DNA from: Natronospirillum sp.
GTDB taxonomy: Bacteria; Pseudomonadota; Gammaproteobacteria; Pseudomonadales; Natronospirillaceae
Reading direction: 5' to 3'
Assembly (NCBI RefSeq): GCF_022565775.1
Contig: NZ_JAIUMC010000020.1
Location: forward strand, 1 to 36,619
Length of the DNA stretch: 36,619 nt
Below are positions 1 to 8,175 of the stretch, piece by piece; the first letter of the stretch is position 1, and every line of letters begins with the position of its first letter. The notes beneath the pieces were generated by a model. It searched no databases, was not told the DNA's origin, and worked only from the letters and a program-made list of their open reading frames with translations. A program made the position numbers and the translations under genes.

Positions 1-734
1 ATTGGTATGCCGGGTGGTCCGGCGCGAAAGGCAGTTTTCATCATCGAGCGGTCGCAATACCGGAAGTAATGAACCTGCTCTGCTGCACTGCTAACGAGAC
101 TGTGGTTGACCTGGGGTGCGGCCCGGGCGCCCTGGCGAACTCTGTCACCCAGGCTGGGGCACGCTACGTGGGTATCGATCTCAGCCGCAAGCTGATCCGG
201 TTCGCGCGCAAACACAACCAGAACCGACAGACGGATTTTCAGGTCGGCGATCTGACCAGTCCGGACCTGGCTGGAGCTTTGGGCAAGGCCAGGTTTGACG
301 GTGCCGTGTTCCTGCTCAGCCTGCAGGACATTCATCCCCTGTCGGCCGCAGTTGCCAACGCGGCCGGGCTGTTGAAGCCCGGCGGAAAACTCGTTGTTCT
401 GATGACGCACCCGTGTTTCCGCATCCCTCGGCAGAGCGGCTGGGGGTGGGACGTCGGGCGCAAGTTGCAGTACCGACGAGTCGATCACTACTTGTCACCG
501 TTGCAGGTGCCCATGCAGCCACATCAGGGAGTCGGCGGAATCACCCGCAGCTATCACCGGCCTTTGTCGAGCTACGTCAGTGAGCTTTGTAGGCATGGGC
601 TGGTGATCGACCAATTGCGGGAAATCCCCATGACTCGTCTGCCGCGAGGTCAGAGTGTTTCCAGGGCAGAGAAACGGGCACTGCAGGAAATTCCGCTGTT
701 TCTCGGATTGCGTGCTGTGCGACTGCCCATATGA
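1..734 (+). CDS. Class I SAM-dependent methyltransferase, 5' end outside the window
   Basis: This gene probably transfers a methyl group from S-adenosylmethionine; the substrate cannot be told from the sequence. The motif VDLGCGPGA is the glycine-rich SAM-binding motif I of the Rossmann methyltransferase fold, followed by an acidic motif II (GIDLS) and a motif IV/post-I region (LLKPGGKLVVLM). An ATG lies at 69, but the frame stays open back to base 3, and the upstream residues (WYAGWSGAKGS, then HHRAVAIPEV) look like the usual N-terminal lead of this family. The gene therefore very likely begins before the window and is truncated here. It ends 67 bp from the convergent GST-fusion gene. Family assignment is firm; the specific reaction is unknown. 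Confidence 0.85.
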   Translation, partial: WYAGWSGAKGSFHHRAVAIPEVMNLLCCTANETVVDLGCGPGALANSVTQAGARYVGIDLSRKLIRFARKHNQNRQTDFQVGDLTSPDLAGALGKARFDGAVFLLSLQDIHPLSAAVANAAGLLKPGGKLVVLMTHPCFRIPRQSGWGWDVGRKLQYRRVDHYLSPLQVPMQPHQGVGGITRSYHRPLSSYVSELCRHGLVIDQLREIPMTRLPRGQSVSRAEKRALQEIPLFLGLRAVRLPI

Positions 735-801
735 AGCAGTTGCCAAGTCGGGAGGGCCTTCCTGCTGGATCCGCTGATTACAATGGCGCCAGAAGAAATG
801 C

Positions 802-2169
802 TCAGCTCTCCGCCCAGGTTTGCTGTGCAGCGTATTTATTGATGAACTGATCCACCCGCAGGTGAGCGGGGCGGTCCTTGATCCGGTTCCAGTAGTCAAT
901 GAACTCGGGTCGGCTGTCGATGGTGCCAAATTGCAGGCCCCAGCCGATGTGCGAGCCAACATACACATCGGCGGCGGTAAACTGGCTGCCGGTGATATAG
1001 GGCCTGGTGCGCAGTGCCCCCGCGAGCGTATCCAGCACGGTTGCTAGGGTGCCGCAACCGAAACGCATCTGTTCTTGTTCGCTCAACTGATGGCCCAGGC
1101 TTTGTAAGGTCACGGCCTGTTCCAGAGGCCCGGCGGCAAAGAACAGCCAGCGATAGTAATTGCCGCGCTGGTCTTGCGGCGGCGCCAGGCCTGCGTCCGG
1201 AAAGGTATCGGCCAGGTAGGTGCAGATGGCCGGTGCTTCAGTGACGATAACATCGCCATGCTGAATCGCCGGCACCTTGCCCATGGGGTTGATGGCCAGA
1301 TACTGCTCGGACTTCATGGTGGTGCCATAGTCCAGAATCTCGGTCTGGTAGGGGGCCGCCACTTCCTCGAGCATCCAGTGCGCGATCGCACCGCGTGACA
1401 TGGGGTTGGTATAGAAGGTGATGGGGCTGCTCATGTTGATTCTCTCTTTTCCCTTGTGGACGGGTCCAGTATCTACCCCACTAGTGACATTTTCTGGCAG
1501 CAGTGAGGCCTGCCATTGTCGGTAGAGCTCAGATCGACGATTCGGATAGCGCGCCTCCAGGCAGTCAATGGATTGCGTCCGGTCGAGGCGGAACTGCCGG
1601 AAGTCCTGGCGTAGTTCACACCAGGCAATCAAAGTGCGCTTGGCATCCTCGTAACCGATGGCAATCGGCCATACGATGCGCTCAGTTGTCTGGCCCTTCC
1701 GGTCTCGATAAAAGAGCCGCACTTTCTGACCAGCGCGAATGGCTCGGCGCAGTGAACCCGGGTCTGAAGCGCTTGCCTTGAACCAGGGGTTGCTGACCAT
1801 CAGCGGCGAGTCGTCGACGCGTAAACGCAGTTCGGCAGGCAGGACTGAGGCCACCTTGCTCAGGGCTTCACCTGCTGCTGCAGACAACCCCTGATCCTGT
1901 CCTTTGCGCACCCAGTTAAGGCCCAGTGTCACTGCCTCGATTTCCTCTTCCGACAGCATCAGAGGCGGCAGCAGAAAGCCGGGTTTCAGCACATAGCCGA
2001 TGCCCGGCTCGCCTTCCACGTCCGCACCTACGGCTTTCAGTCGGTTGATGTCGCGGTACAGGGTGCGCTGCGAGACCCCGAGTTCTGCCGCCAGTTGCGC
2101 AGCCGTGACCGGACGACGACGGCGTCGCAGAGCCTGCAGCAGGTCGAACAGTCGTTCGGCACTGGACAT
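802..2169 (-). CDS. YafY/WYL-type HTH regulator fused in frame to a glutathione S-transferase
   Basis: One 455-residue frame carries two proteins that are normally separate. Residues 1 to about 230 are a DeoR/YafY-type regulator: a winged HTH (AAELGVSQRTLYRDI) and a WYL domain (VRLFYRDRKGQ, with the RQFRLDR segment). Residues about 246-455 are a complete GST: thioredoxin-like half with NPMSRG, the cis-Pro region GKVPAI, the glutathione-site segment TEAPAI, then the helical half. The join near residues 226-245 has no stop. It contains AAGGGAAAAGAGAGA just before an in-frame ATG at 1434, so the GST may also be made alone from its own start. I chose the ATG at 2169 because AGAGGT precedes it at good spacing and MSSAERLFDLLQALRR is the family's usual N-terminus; an ATG at 2211 is less likely. 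A stop-codon loss joining two adjacent genes is my inference. Confidence 0.85.
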   Translation of the reverse strand: MSSAERLFDLLQALRRRRRPVTAAQLAAELGVSQRTLYRDINRLKAVGADVEGEPGIGYVLKPGFLLPPLMLSEEEIEAVTLGLNWVRKGQDQGLSAAAGEALSKVASVLPAELRLRVDDSPLMVSNPWFKASASDPGSLRRAIRAGQKVRLFYRDRKGQTTERIVWPIAIGYEDAKRTLIAWCELRQDFRQFRLDRTQSIDCLEARYPNRRSELYRQWQASLLPENVTSGVDTGPVHKGKERINMSSPITFYTNPMSRGAIAHWMLEEVAAPYQTEILDYGTTMKSEQYLAINPMGKVPAIQHGDVIVTEAPAICTYLADTFPDAGLAPPQDQRGNYYRWLFFAAGPLEQAVTLQSLGHQLSEQEQMRFGCGTLATVLDTLAGALRTRPYITGSQFTAADVYVGSHIGWGLQFGTIDSRPEFIDYWNRIKDRPAHLRVDQFINKYAAQQTWAES

Positions 2170-2219
2170 GGGGAAACCTCTTGATGGACCTTTCTCAGTC
2201 TGCCTGACCATACTGCCAG

Positions 2220-2235
2220 ATACTGACAGTAGTAT
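2220..2235 (-). promoter_or_regulatory. Inverted repeat and -10 element upstream of the YafY-GST gene
   Basis: ATACT-N6-AGTAT (ATACTGACAGTAGTAT) lies about 50 bp upstream of the start at 2169. Read on the minus strand, its edge contains TATACT (2236-2231), a good -10 hexamer; the -35 is weak. A second ATACTG half-site occurs at 2210-2215. A palindrome over the -10 suits autorepression by the WYL regulator, but that is inference. Confidence 0.35.
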
Positions 2236-2416
2236 AACCCATGACTTCGGCAGCGCCTGTCATGCTGGTCGCGCAGGAGCTCCGAGTAATCGTCAACAGC
2301 GGGTATTCATTCCCCGGTGTGCATTGACGAGCCAGCAGGGGAGAGAGTAGCTTGGAGGTATTACAGTGCGACTCAGCACGCTTCTGCTGTCCGGCCGCCT
2401 CCATGGAAGGCCTCTT

Positions 2417-3382
2417 ATGCGCGTATTCTCGAATCCGGTTGGGTCCGGATCACTCTGGTTTGACAATCTGGCAACGGCAGACGGTATTCCTGTTGCCTAT
2501 GATCCTCAGGCAAGGGCCTTTTTGCCCATGCCGCCGTTCTGTATCAACCGCGAGGTCATCGGTTGCAACTGGATTGCCCCTGAGCAGGGGGCATTCTGTC
2601 GCTCCTGCGCCATGACCGAGCTGGCGCCAGACCCGGAAATACCCGGAGCCATGCAGAACTGGGCCAAAACAGAGGCGGCCAAGCGCTGGGCGCTCGACAA
2701 TCTCGGGCGCTGGCACTGGTTTCGCCCGGAAGACCCCGGGGCAAGGCCGGTGTTTCATATGCTGGCGGAAGGGCCGACACCCGTTCTGATGGGTCATGTG
2801 GCCGGCAAGGTAACCATCAGTGTCGCCGAGGCAGACCCGGTGCTGAGCATCACCCGCCGCCAGGCCCTGGATGAACCCTACCGCACCATGATCGGCCATA
2901 TGCGCCACGAGATCTCGCACATGCTGTGGTGGCGACTCAGTCTGCGCGATGATTTTCTGGATGCTTTCCGCGCTACCTTTGGCGACGAGCGGGCCGACTA
3001 CCAGGCGGCACTACAACGCCACTATAACGAAGGCCCGGTGCCGGACTGGCGAGAATATTACATCACTACCTACGCGTCGGCGCACCCGCACGAAGACTGG
3101 GCCGAAACGGCTGCACATCTGATGCACCTGACGGACATTACCGACAGTTTTGTGGCATCCGGTCTGTCATCACCGGAACTGCCCCATCCGGGCTGGGACC
3201 CGTATTCGGAGCCTGACGCCTACCGCCTTATTCATATTGCGGCCAGCCTTACGGTGGGTGTCAATCATGTAAATCGGTCTATGGGCCTGTTGGATCTCTA
3301 CCCGTTCGCCTTGTCGGACACAGCACGGCGCAAACTCGCATTTGTGCATGAATGGCTGCGGCGCGGATCGCAGGGGTTGTAG
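2417..3382 (+). CDS. Putative zinc-dependent metallopeptidase (COG4307/DUF2248-like)
   Basis: The 321-residue product belongs to a cytoplasmic, poorly characterised family with an N-terminal zinc ribbon and a gluzincin-like peptidase domain. HEISH at residues 164-168 is the HExxH zinc site, and HEDWAETAAH near residues 228-237 supplies a plausible third ligand. The segment with CNW and FCRSC (about residues 40-70) matches the family's second cysteine cluster. The first cluster, usually CxxC ... CxxC within the first 30 residues, is absent: the protein starts MRVFSNPVGSGSLWFDN and keeps the context without the cysteines. The start at 2417 follows GGAAGG six bases upstream, and the family sequence begins right there; an upstream ATG at 2366 lacks support. 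The substrate is unknown. Confidence 0.8.
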   Translation: MRVFSNPVGSGSLWFDNLATADGIPVAYDPQARAFLPMPPFCINREVIGCNWIAPEQGAFCRSCAMTELAPDPEIPGAMQNWAKTEAAKRWALDNLGRWHWFRPEDPGARPVFHMLAEGPTPVLMGHVAGKVTISVAEADPVLSITRRQALDEPYRTMIGHMRHEISHMLWWRLSLRDDFLDAFRATFGDERADYQAALQRHYNEGPVPDWREYYITTYASAHPHEDWAETAAHLMHLTDITDSFVASGLSSPELPHPGWDPYSEPDAYRLIHIAASLTVGVNHVNRSMGLLDLYPFALSDTARRKLAFVHEWLRRGSQGL

Positions 3383-3412
3383 CGACCGGACTCAGGCTGG
3401 TCGCGTTTTTTT
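3382..3412 (+). terminator. Intrinsic terminator after the metallopeptidase gene
   Basis: GCGACC (3382-3387) pairs with GGTCGC (3399-3404) around an 11-base loop, followed by G and seven T residues (3406-3412). It starts at the last base of the metallopeptidase stop codon and overlaps the 3' end of the convergent MATE gene. Confidence 0.75.
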
Positions 3413-4813
3413 GATCACCCGAAGTACCAGCAGCGCCCCGGCCGTGGTCAGCCCTATGGCAAAACCCCACCAAAGCCCGGTGGGGCCGATCCCGAGGCCG
3501 AAACTGAGCAGGGCGCCCAGGCCGATACCCGCCAACCAGTAGCCGCCAACACCAATCATTACCGGCACTACGGTATCTTTCAGGCCCCGCAGCATCCAGG
3601 TCGACAAGACCTGATAGCCGTCAAAGATCAGAAACAGCGCGGCAATGCCGGCCAGAATCACGGCGTATTCCAGTGTCTGGGCATAGCCCTCGGCCTCCGG
3701 GTTCATGAACAGTTCCACCACCCACTGCGGGCGCAGCAGCAACAGCAACATGATGCTCAGAGTCACGACAGCGGTGACGGCATAGCCGAACCAGGCCAGC
3801 CGGCGAACCATGTGCAGGTCATCAGACCCCTTGTAGTAGGCAATACGCACGGCCAGAGCCTCGCCCATGGCCAGCGCAATGATGAAGTTGACGTCGATCA
3901 CTGCCAATACCACATTGTTGGCGGCCAGCCAGGCGGCCCCATAGATGCCGATCAGCATGGAAATGACAATGAAGAAGCCGCTTTCCAGCAACTGCATGGC
4001 ACCTGCCGGCAGGCCCAAACGCGTCAATTCCCAGAGCCGCTGCCAGCGCAGCACCAGCAACTGGCGCAGAAAATCCAGACTGTACTGGCGCTCAGAGGCC
4101 CAGGCATACATCACCAGTATGGCCAGCGACAGCAGGTTGACGAAGACGGTCGCCACGGCGGCACCGACCACGCCCAGAGCGGGAAAACCAAGCCGTCCGA
4201 ACACCAGCAACTGGTTCAGCAGGTAGTTGACCACCACGGCGGCGATCGACACCACCAGAAACACCGATGCTTTTTTCATCACGGTGAGAAAGTTGCGCAC
4301 CACGGCAAACCAGAGGGCGGGAATCAGCATCCAGACCACCCAGGTCAGATAGGCTTCGATTTCCGTCAGCATGGCCGCTTCGTAGTTCATCTGACGCAGC
4401 AGCCAGGGGGTCAGCAGCACAATCACGATGCCGGGAATCACAATCAGCACGGCCAGCCAGAACCCCTGCACCACGATTAGGGTGACATCGTCGGGGCGGT
4501 CTTGTGCCAGGGCCTCGGCGCTGAGTACCGACACCATGGACAGGATGCAGAACCCCATGACCAGCCAGCCGAAAACAATGGTCTTGCCCAGACCGACAGC
4601 GGCCAGCTCAACACTGCCGAGCTGTCCCACTATGTACAGATCAGTCAGGCCGATGGCCACTTCCGAAAAGTAATAGGCCAGCAGCGGCAGACTGATGCCG
4701 AGAACGGTTTTGTATTCCTTGTAGGCCGAGGTCACGGTTGAGTCCAGTTGCAGATCAAGCCGGCTATGCTGCCACAAAATCCGGGCCAGGGTCAGTGCCG
4801 GGATGTCATTCAT
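3392..4813 (-). CDS. MATE-family multidrug/toxin efflux transporter
   Basis: The 473-residue, strongly hydrophobic protein has about twelve membrane helices and the two-fold repeat of the MATE (NorM/DinF-like) fold. The first helix region (LGISLPLLAYYFSEVAIGLTD) and the following IVGQLG...LAAVGLG are typical of MATE N-lobes. It is expected to sit in the inner membrane and export organic cations or related toxic compounds using a Na+ or H+ gradient; the substrate cannot be predicted. The ATG at 4813 lacks a clear Shine-Dalgarno sequence. The first 25 or so residues are polar, so a later start, for example the GTG at codon 27, is possible. It converges on the metallopeptidase gene and is probably transcribed alone. 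Confidence 0.9.
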   Translation of the reverse strand: MNDIPALTLARILWQHSRLDLQLDSTVTSAYKEYKTVLGISLPLLAYYFSEVAIGLTDLYIVGQLGSVELAAVGLGKTIVFGWLVMGFCILSMVSVLSAEALAQDRPDDVTLIVVQGFWLAVLIVIPGIVIVLLTPWLLRQMNYEAAMLTEIEAYLTWVVWMLIPALWFAVVRNFLTVMKKASVFLVVSIAAVVVNYLLNQLLVFGRLGFPALGVVGAAVATVFVNLLSLAILVMYAWASERQYSLDFLRQLLVLRWQRLWELTRLGLPAGAMQLLESGFFIVISMLIGIYGAAWLAANNVVLAVIDVNFIIALAMGEALAVRIAYYKGSDDLHMVRRLAWFGYAVTAVVTLSIMLLLLLRPQWVVELFMNPEAEGYAQTLEYAVILAGIAALFLIFDGYQVLSTWMLRGLKDTVVPVMIGVGGYWLAGIGLGALLSFGLGIGPTGLWWGFAIGLTTAGALLVLRVIKKTRPA

Positions 4814-4957
4814 TGCGCACAGGTGCCGTTCAGGCGTTATTGCAGGCGTTTCGTCACTGCCAGTGGTTTTCGTCGGTCATCCGGCAGATTACTGATGGTG
4901 TCAGTGAACCGATCTCGTTCATCTACGTAAAGTCCTCAAGGCCTGAGGCAGACAAAA

Positions 4958-4980
4958 CAATACAGTCTGCTACTGTATTG
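4958..4980. promoter_or_regulatory. 9-bp inverted repeat upstream of the outer-membrane barrel gene
   Basis: CAATACAGT and ACTGTATTG form a perfect 9-bp inverted repeat with a 5-base spacer, 58 bp before the barrel gene in the 225-bp gap shared with the divergent MATE gene. There is no following T run, so an operator is more likely than a terminator. No regulator can be assigned. Confidence 0.35.
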
Positions 4981-5038
4981 GCAGTGCCAGACCCGGGAAA
5001 CTGACAGCAACCATGCCGCCAGACAGCCGGACAGAGCA

Positions 5039-6166
5039 ATGACCAACACCCGTTCAATGGTGACAGAAACAAGGAAAGACCTGGTGCAGAATATTCATCG
5101 TGCTCCGCTCTACTGGCTGTGCAGTCGTATCTTATTGACCGCTGTCTGTGCCGTGATGTTGCTCGTGCTGCAGATACATGCGGCACGGGCCAGTGATCTG
5201 GTGATATTGCCGGTGTTTGGTAATCAGCCGGACACAGGGGTTCAGTTGGGCGTTGCCGGTATCTGGGAGCAGGAACCGGTTGCCGATTCTTATGCGGCCA
5301 ATATCTTCCTGATTGGCACTGAAAAGCGTCAGGCGCAGGGCGTTCTGGGGTTACGGATACCGGGTGTTGTCGAGGGGCGGCGGGACTATTTTGAGGCCGA
5401 AATCTACGGCAGTTACTTTCCCAGTGAATTTTTTGGTTATCGGTCGACCTTCCTGAACAAGGGTACGGACTATGACGAAAGAACCCTGCAGCTCAAGTTG
5501 GGCTGGTCCTATCCACTGGATGATACCTGGCGGGTGGGCATTGGCGGTTTGACCGCCGGCTCCAGAATCGAGTTCGATGACCCTGACGACCCGCTGCTGG
5601 ACGATGTAGCATGGACAGAAGGTGGCCGTTTGCTGGGAATCGAAGGCAGTCTGACCCGGGATACGCGCAACAACCTGAGTTGGCCAACCATGGGCACCTG
5701 GTTGAAATCATCCGCCACACTGGCACACGATGATGGTGGAGAAACCTTCGGCTGGGCGAGTCAAAGCGGGGCGGTCTACTATCAGGCACCGGCGGATGTG
5801 ATCCTGGCACTGGGTGGCCAGGTGCAGGCGGCCACTGACAATACCCCGTTTCTCTATATGCCAATACTGTCGGGTGGGCAATGGATGCGAGGGCTCAGAG
5901 ATGGTCAGTACCGGCACCAGACCACGGTTGCGACACAGCTGGAAGGCCGCTTCCCGCTGACGCAGCGCTGGGCGGCGACCACCTTTGTCCATACTGGTCA
6001 GGTGGCGGAGCGTCCCGATCAATGGTGGGATGAAGACTGGAAACGCGGCGGTGGTTTCGGGCTGCGTTATTCGGTCAGCGACGAGCGCCGCCTCAATATT
6101 CGGGTGGATTATGGCTGGGTGGACAGTCGGGGCGGACTGGTGATCAATTTTGGTGAAGCCTTCTGA
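5039..6166 (+). CDS. Omp85-like outer-membrane beta-barrel protein without POTRA domains
   Basis: The 375-residue product has an N-terminal hydrophobic stretch (LLTAVCAVMLLVLQ) ending in ARA-SD, a plausible signal peptide after a long polar lead. It then runs as alternating beta strands to a terminal phenylalanine, as in outer-membrane barrels. LGIEGSLTRDTRNN, the MRGLRDGQYR segment (compare the RGxxxGxYRD-type motif) and the closing GGGFGLRY ... LNIRVDYGWV resemble the C-terminal surface-antigen (Bac_surface_Ag) barrel of BamA/TamA relatives. At this size there is no room for POTRA repeats, so it is a stand-alone barrel. The ATG at 5039 follows GGACAGAGC; an ATG at 5060 would shorten the lead but has no ribosome site. 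Its role is unknown. Confidence 0.7.
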   Translation: MTNTRSMVTETRKDLVQNIHRAPLYWLCSRILLTAVCAVMLLVLQIHAARASDLVILPVFGNQPDTGVQLGVAGIWEQEPVADSYAANIFLIGTEKRQAQGVLGLRIPGVVEGRRDYFEAEIYGSYFPSEFFGYRSTFLNKGTDYDERTLQLKLGWSYPLDDTWRVGIGGLTAGSRIEFDDPDDPLLDDVAWTEGGRLLGIEGSLTRDTRNNLSWPTMGTWLKSSATLAHDDGGETFGWASQSGAVYYQAPADVILALGGQVQAATDNTPFLYMPILSGGQWMRGLRDGQYRHQTTVATQLEGRFPLTQRWAATTFVHTGQVAERPDQWWDEDWKRGGGFGLRYSVSDERRLNIRVDYGWVDSRGGLVINFGEAF

Positions 6167-6224
6167 GTTCTTTTCGCACCGACTGAGTCGCAGTGTTATC
6201 ATTCAAGCTTCTGCTTGAGTCCCT

Positions 6225-7052
6225 GTGTGGTTTGTAGTGTCCTATTCTTTCTTCACCCGTTCAATGACGACCGTGCCGACTGCTGTTGGGGTACTGGCGA
6301 TCGCGATCATGCTGTTCAGTCTGGCCAGCCCATCGACGGCCAATGACCGGGACACCCTGGTGCTGACCACCGGAGGCTGGCCGCCATTTCTGGCCGAAGA
6401 CCAACAGCACAACGGATTCATAGCCCACCTGATCAGCGACATATTTGCCGAGCACGACATAGCGGTGGAATATCGCTTCATGCCCTGGGCCAGAGCCTAT
6501 CAGGAAGCCGCAGCCGGCGATGCCGCGGGCACCGCTGTCTGGATGCACCAGCAGGACAGGTTAGAGGATTTTCTCTACTCAGAACCGGTTCTAGAAGAGA
6601 CCTTCGTCTTCTTTCATCATGTCGATATGAGTTTCGACTGGGCTGAGTTCGAGGATCTTCGAGGGTTGCTGATGGGCGGTATCTACGGCTACAGCTACGG
6701 CACCGAATTTGACTCGGCCCATGATGACAATGTGTTCGCTGTAGATTGGGTCGCAGAAGAGCGGCTTAATCTGCTCAAACTACTGCGTGAGCGTATTGAT
6801 CTGTATCCGCAGGAAGTCAATGTCGGCCTAGCCGGCATCCAGGCAGAACTGAGCGAAGAAGAAGCGGACCTGATTACCTACCACCCGCAACCTCTGCATT
6901 CCGACTACAGTTTCCTGCTCATCTCCCGGGCTCACCCGGACGCGGAAGAACTTGTTTCTCGGTTCAATGAAACCCTGGAAGAATTTCGCGCTGACGGTCG
7001 CTATGAAACCTACTTCGAGGCGTTTTCCGAGGGTGCTTATGAACCGGATTAG
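6225..7052 (+). CDS. Periplasmic solute-binding protein family 3 (SBP_bac_3-like), orphan
   Basis: The product resembles the periplasmic amino-acid-type binding proteins. It has a secretory leader (LAIAIMLFSLASPSTA-ND), then LVLTTGGWPPF, the first-lobe strand with the typical W-P-P/Y-P-P ligand motif, then GFIAHLISDIF, the MPWARAYQEAAAG segment, and the C-terminal helix ETLEEFRADGRYETYFE. No ABC permease or ATPase is adjacent, so it may be a sensing protein or may serve a transporter elsewhere. The start is uncertain. GTG at 6225 gives a leader with a positive charge and a weak TTGAG upstream; ATG at 6264 gives a shorter leader without one. Its stop overlaps the convergent tandem-HTH gene by four bases. 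Ligand unknown. Confidence 0.75.
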   Translation: MWFVVSYSFFTRSMTTVPTAVGVLAIAIMLFSLASPSTANDRDTLVLTTGGWPPFLAEDQQHNGFIAHLISDIFAEHDIAVEYRFMPWARAYQEAAAGDAAGTAVWMHQQDRLEDFLYSEPVLEETFVFFHHVDMSFDWAEFEDLRGLLMGGIYGYSYGTEFDSAHDDNVFAVDWVAEERLNLLKLLRERIDLYPQEVNVGLAGIQAELSEEEADLITYHPQPLHSDYSFLLISRAHPDAEELVSRFNETLEEFRADGRYETYFEAFSEGAYEPD

Positions 7053-7966
7053 GCAGTCTGTGCAGGAATAATCGGGTTGTCGAAAGTCTGTCCGGGCAGA
7101 CGCCAGAGCGCCTTCTGAAGTTGAAAAACCACCGAGTCAGGTTGGCCTGCCAGCAGACTCTGCAAATAGTTCATGCGCAAGTGCTGCAATTGGCGGCGCG
7201 CATAGAATGCCGATCCGTGGGTAATCCACAGTGGATTGATGCCGGTTGCTGCCCAGAGCCGCATGGACATATAGGCAGCATAGCTGCGACTTTCAGTAAT
7301 CCGGTTGCGCTCATAGGCCGCAAGTGTTGCCCCCGTGATCCCCAGCAGAGTGGCTAGATCATCCTGCGACAGGTTGACGATCTGGCGCAGTTGGAAAAGC
7401 CCTTCCCCGATAACCCCGTAGTAGTTCCCCAGTTCTCGTGCAATCAAATGCGCATCCGGCCAGTGCAAGTTGATTGCCGGCGCAACTGGTAGTGCAATGT
7501 CCAGGTGGCCAGCGACCAGGTCCACAAGGCCGGAAAAAGCCGTGTCATTGCAACGCCCGACAAAACTCTGCAAGGGCAGGTTTTCTGTGTTCAATTCGAG
7601 GTGATCGAACAGCGGAGAATAGCAGCTGTTGAGGAACAGATAGTGGAGCGGAATGCCCGTATTGACCATAAAATGGGCAGTATGCTGGAGCCTTAAATGG
7701 TGACGGCCTTCCTCGAAATTTCGGTACTGGGTATGCGAAACCCCGAGCAGACTCGCCATGTTGCATTGATTCAATTGCAGAGACAGCCGACAGCGCCGCA
7801 GGTTGATACCGATCTGGTCTCGGTCTCTGGCCTCCAGGTCATCGAAATCAACTTGTCTGGGCCTGAAATTCTGCAGAATCTGATCGGCCAGCGGCGCCAG
7901 ATTAACGACCGTCTGAATTTGCTCCCTGCAGGTGCCGTTCTGGATGACGTGTTGTGTGGATTCCAT
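7049..7966 (-). CDS. Transcriptional regulator with two Cro/CI-type HTH domains
   Basis: The 305-residue product carries two separate XRE-like helix-turn-helix units. The first is at residues about 51-110 (ASLLGVSHTQYRNFEEGR, then TGIPLHYLF). The second is at about 188-250 (LSQDDLATLLGITGATLAAYERNR, then TGINPLWIT). The units share the same layout, which suggests an internal duplication. Between them lies about 75 residues of unassigned sequence. The protein has no signal peptide or membrane segment and should be cytoplasmic. It is divergent from the chemoreceptor gene at 8346 and convergent with the binding-protein gene. The intergenic inverted repeat at 8111-8146 is the obvious candidate operator: two half-sites for two HTH units. 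The fold call is fairly secure; the regulated genes are inference. Confidence 0.75.
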   Translation of the reverse strand: MESTQHVIQNGTCREQIQTVVNLAPLADQILQNFRPRQVDFDDLEARDRDQIGINLRRCRLSLQLNQCNMASLLGVSHTQYRNFEEGRHHLRLQHTAHFMVNTGIPLHYLFLNSCYSPLFDHLELNTENLPLQSFVGRCNDTAFSGLVDLVAGHLDIALPVAPAINLHWPDAHLIARELGNYYGVIGEGLFQLRQIVNLSQDDLATLLGITGATLAAYERNRITESRSYAAYMSMRLWAATGINPLWITHGSAFYARRQLQHLRMNYLQSLLAGQPDSVVFQLQKALWRLPGQTFDNPIIPAQTA

Positions 7967-8110
7967 TGCCTGATCTGACGCCTGTGTTTCTTCCTATCCA
8001 CTTTATCGACTGCTGCCGGGTGCCTGGACCAATGCCAAACCGGTGGCCAGCGTCGTGCTCTACTCGTCTACTGTAAAGAATACAGCACTGCAGGACTCAA
8101 CTTTAGGTTA

Positions 8111-8146
8111 AAAGGTGTCATTTTCAGGGTGCAAAATGGCACCTTT
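8111..8146. promoter_or_regulatory. Long inverted repeat, candidate operator of the tandem-HTH regulator
   Basis: AAAGGTGTCATTTT (8111-8124) and AAAATGGCACCTTT (8133-8146) are inverted copies with one mismatch, separated by 8 bases. The arm centres are 22 bp apart, about two helical turns, so both would face the same side of the DNA. There is no T run, which argues against a terminator. It sits just upstream of the sigma-28 promoter of the chemoreceptor gene. Confidence 0.6.
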
Positions 8147-8175
8147 GTGCATGGCTGCAGGTACAATGGGGGCTC

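Noticed and set aside
2195..2404. Minus-strand frame of 69 codons between the YafY-GST gene and the metallopeptidase
   Set aside because: No ribosome site, no motif, and it overlaps the promoter region and the YafY start.
6201..6220. Hairpin ATTCAAGC-TTCT-GCTTGAGT after the barrel gene
   Set aside because: There is no T run after it and it abuts the next possible start, so I could not call it a terminator or a translational control element.
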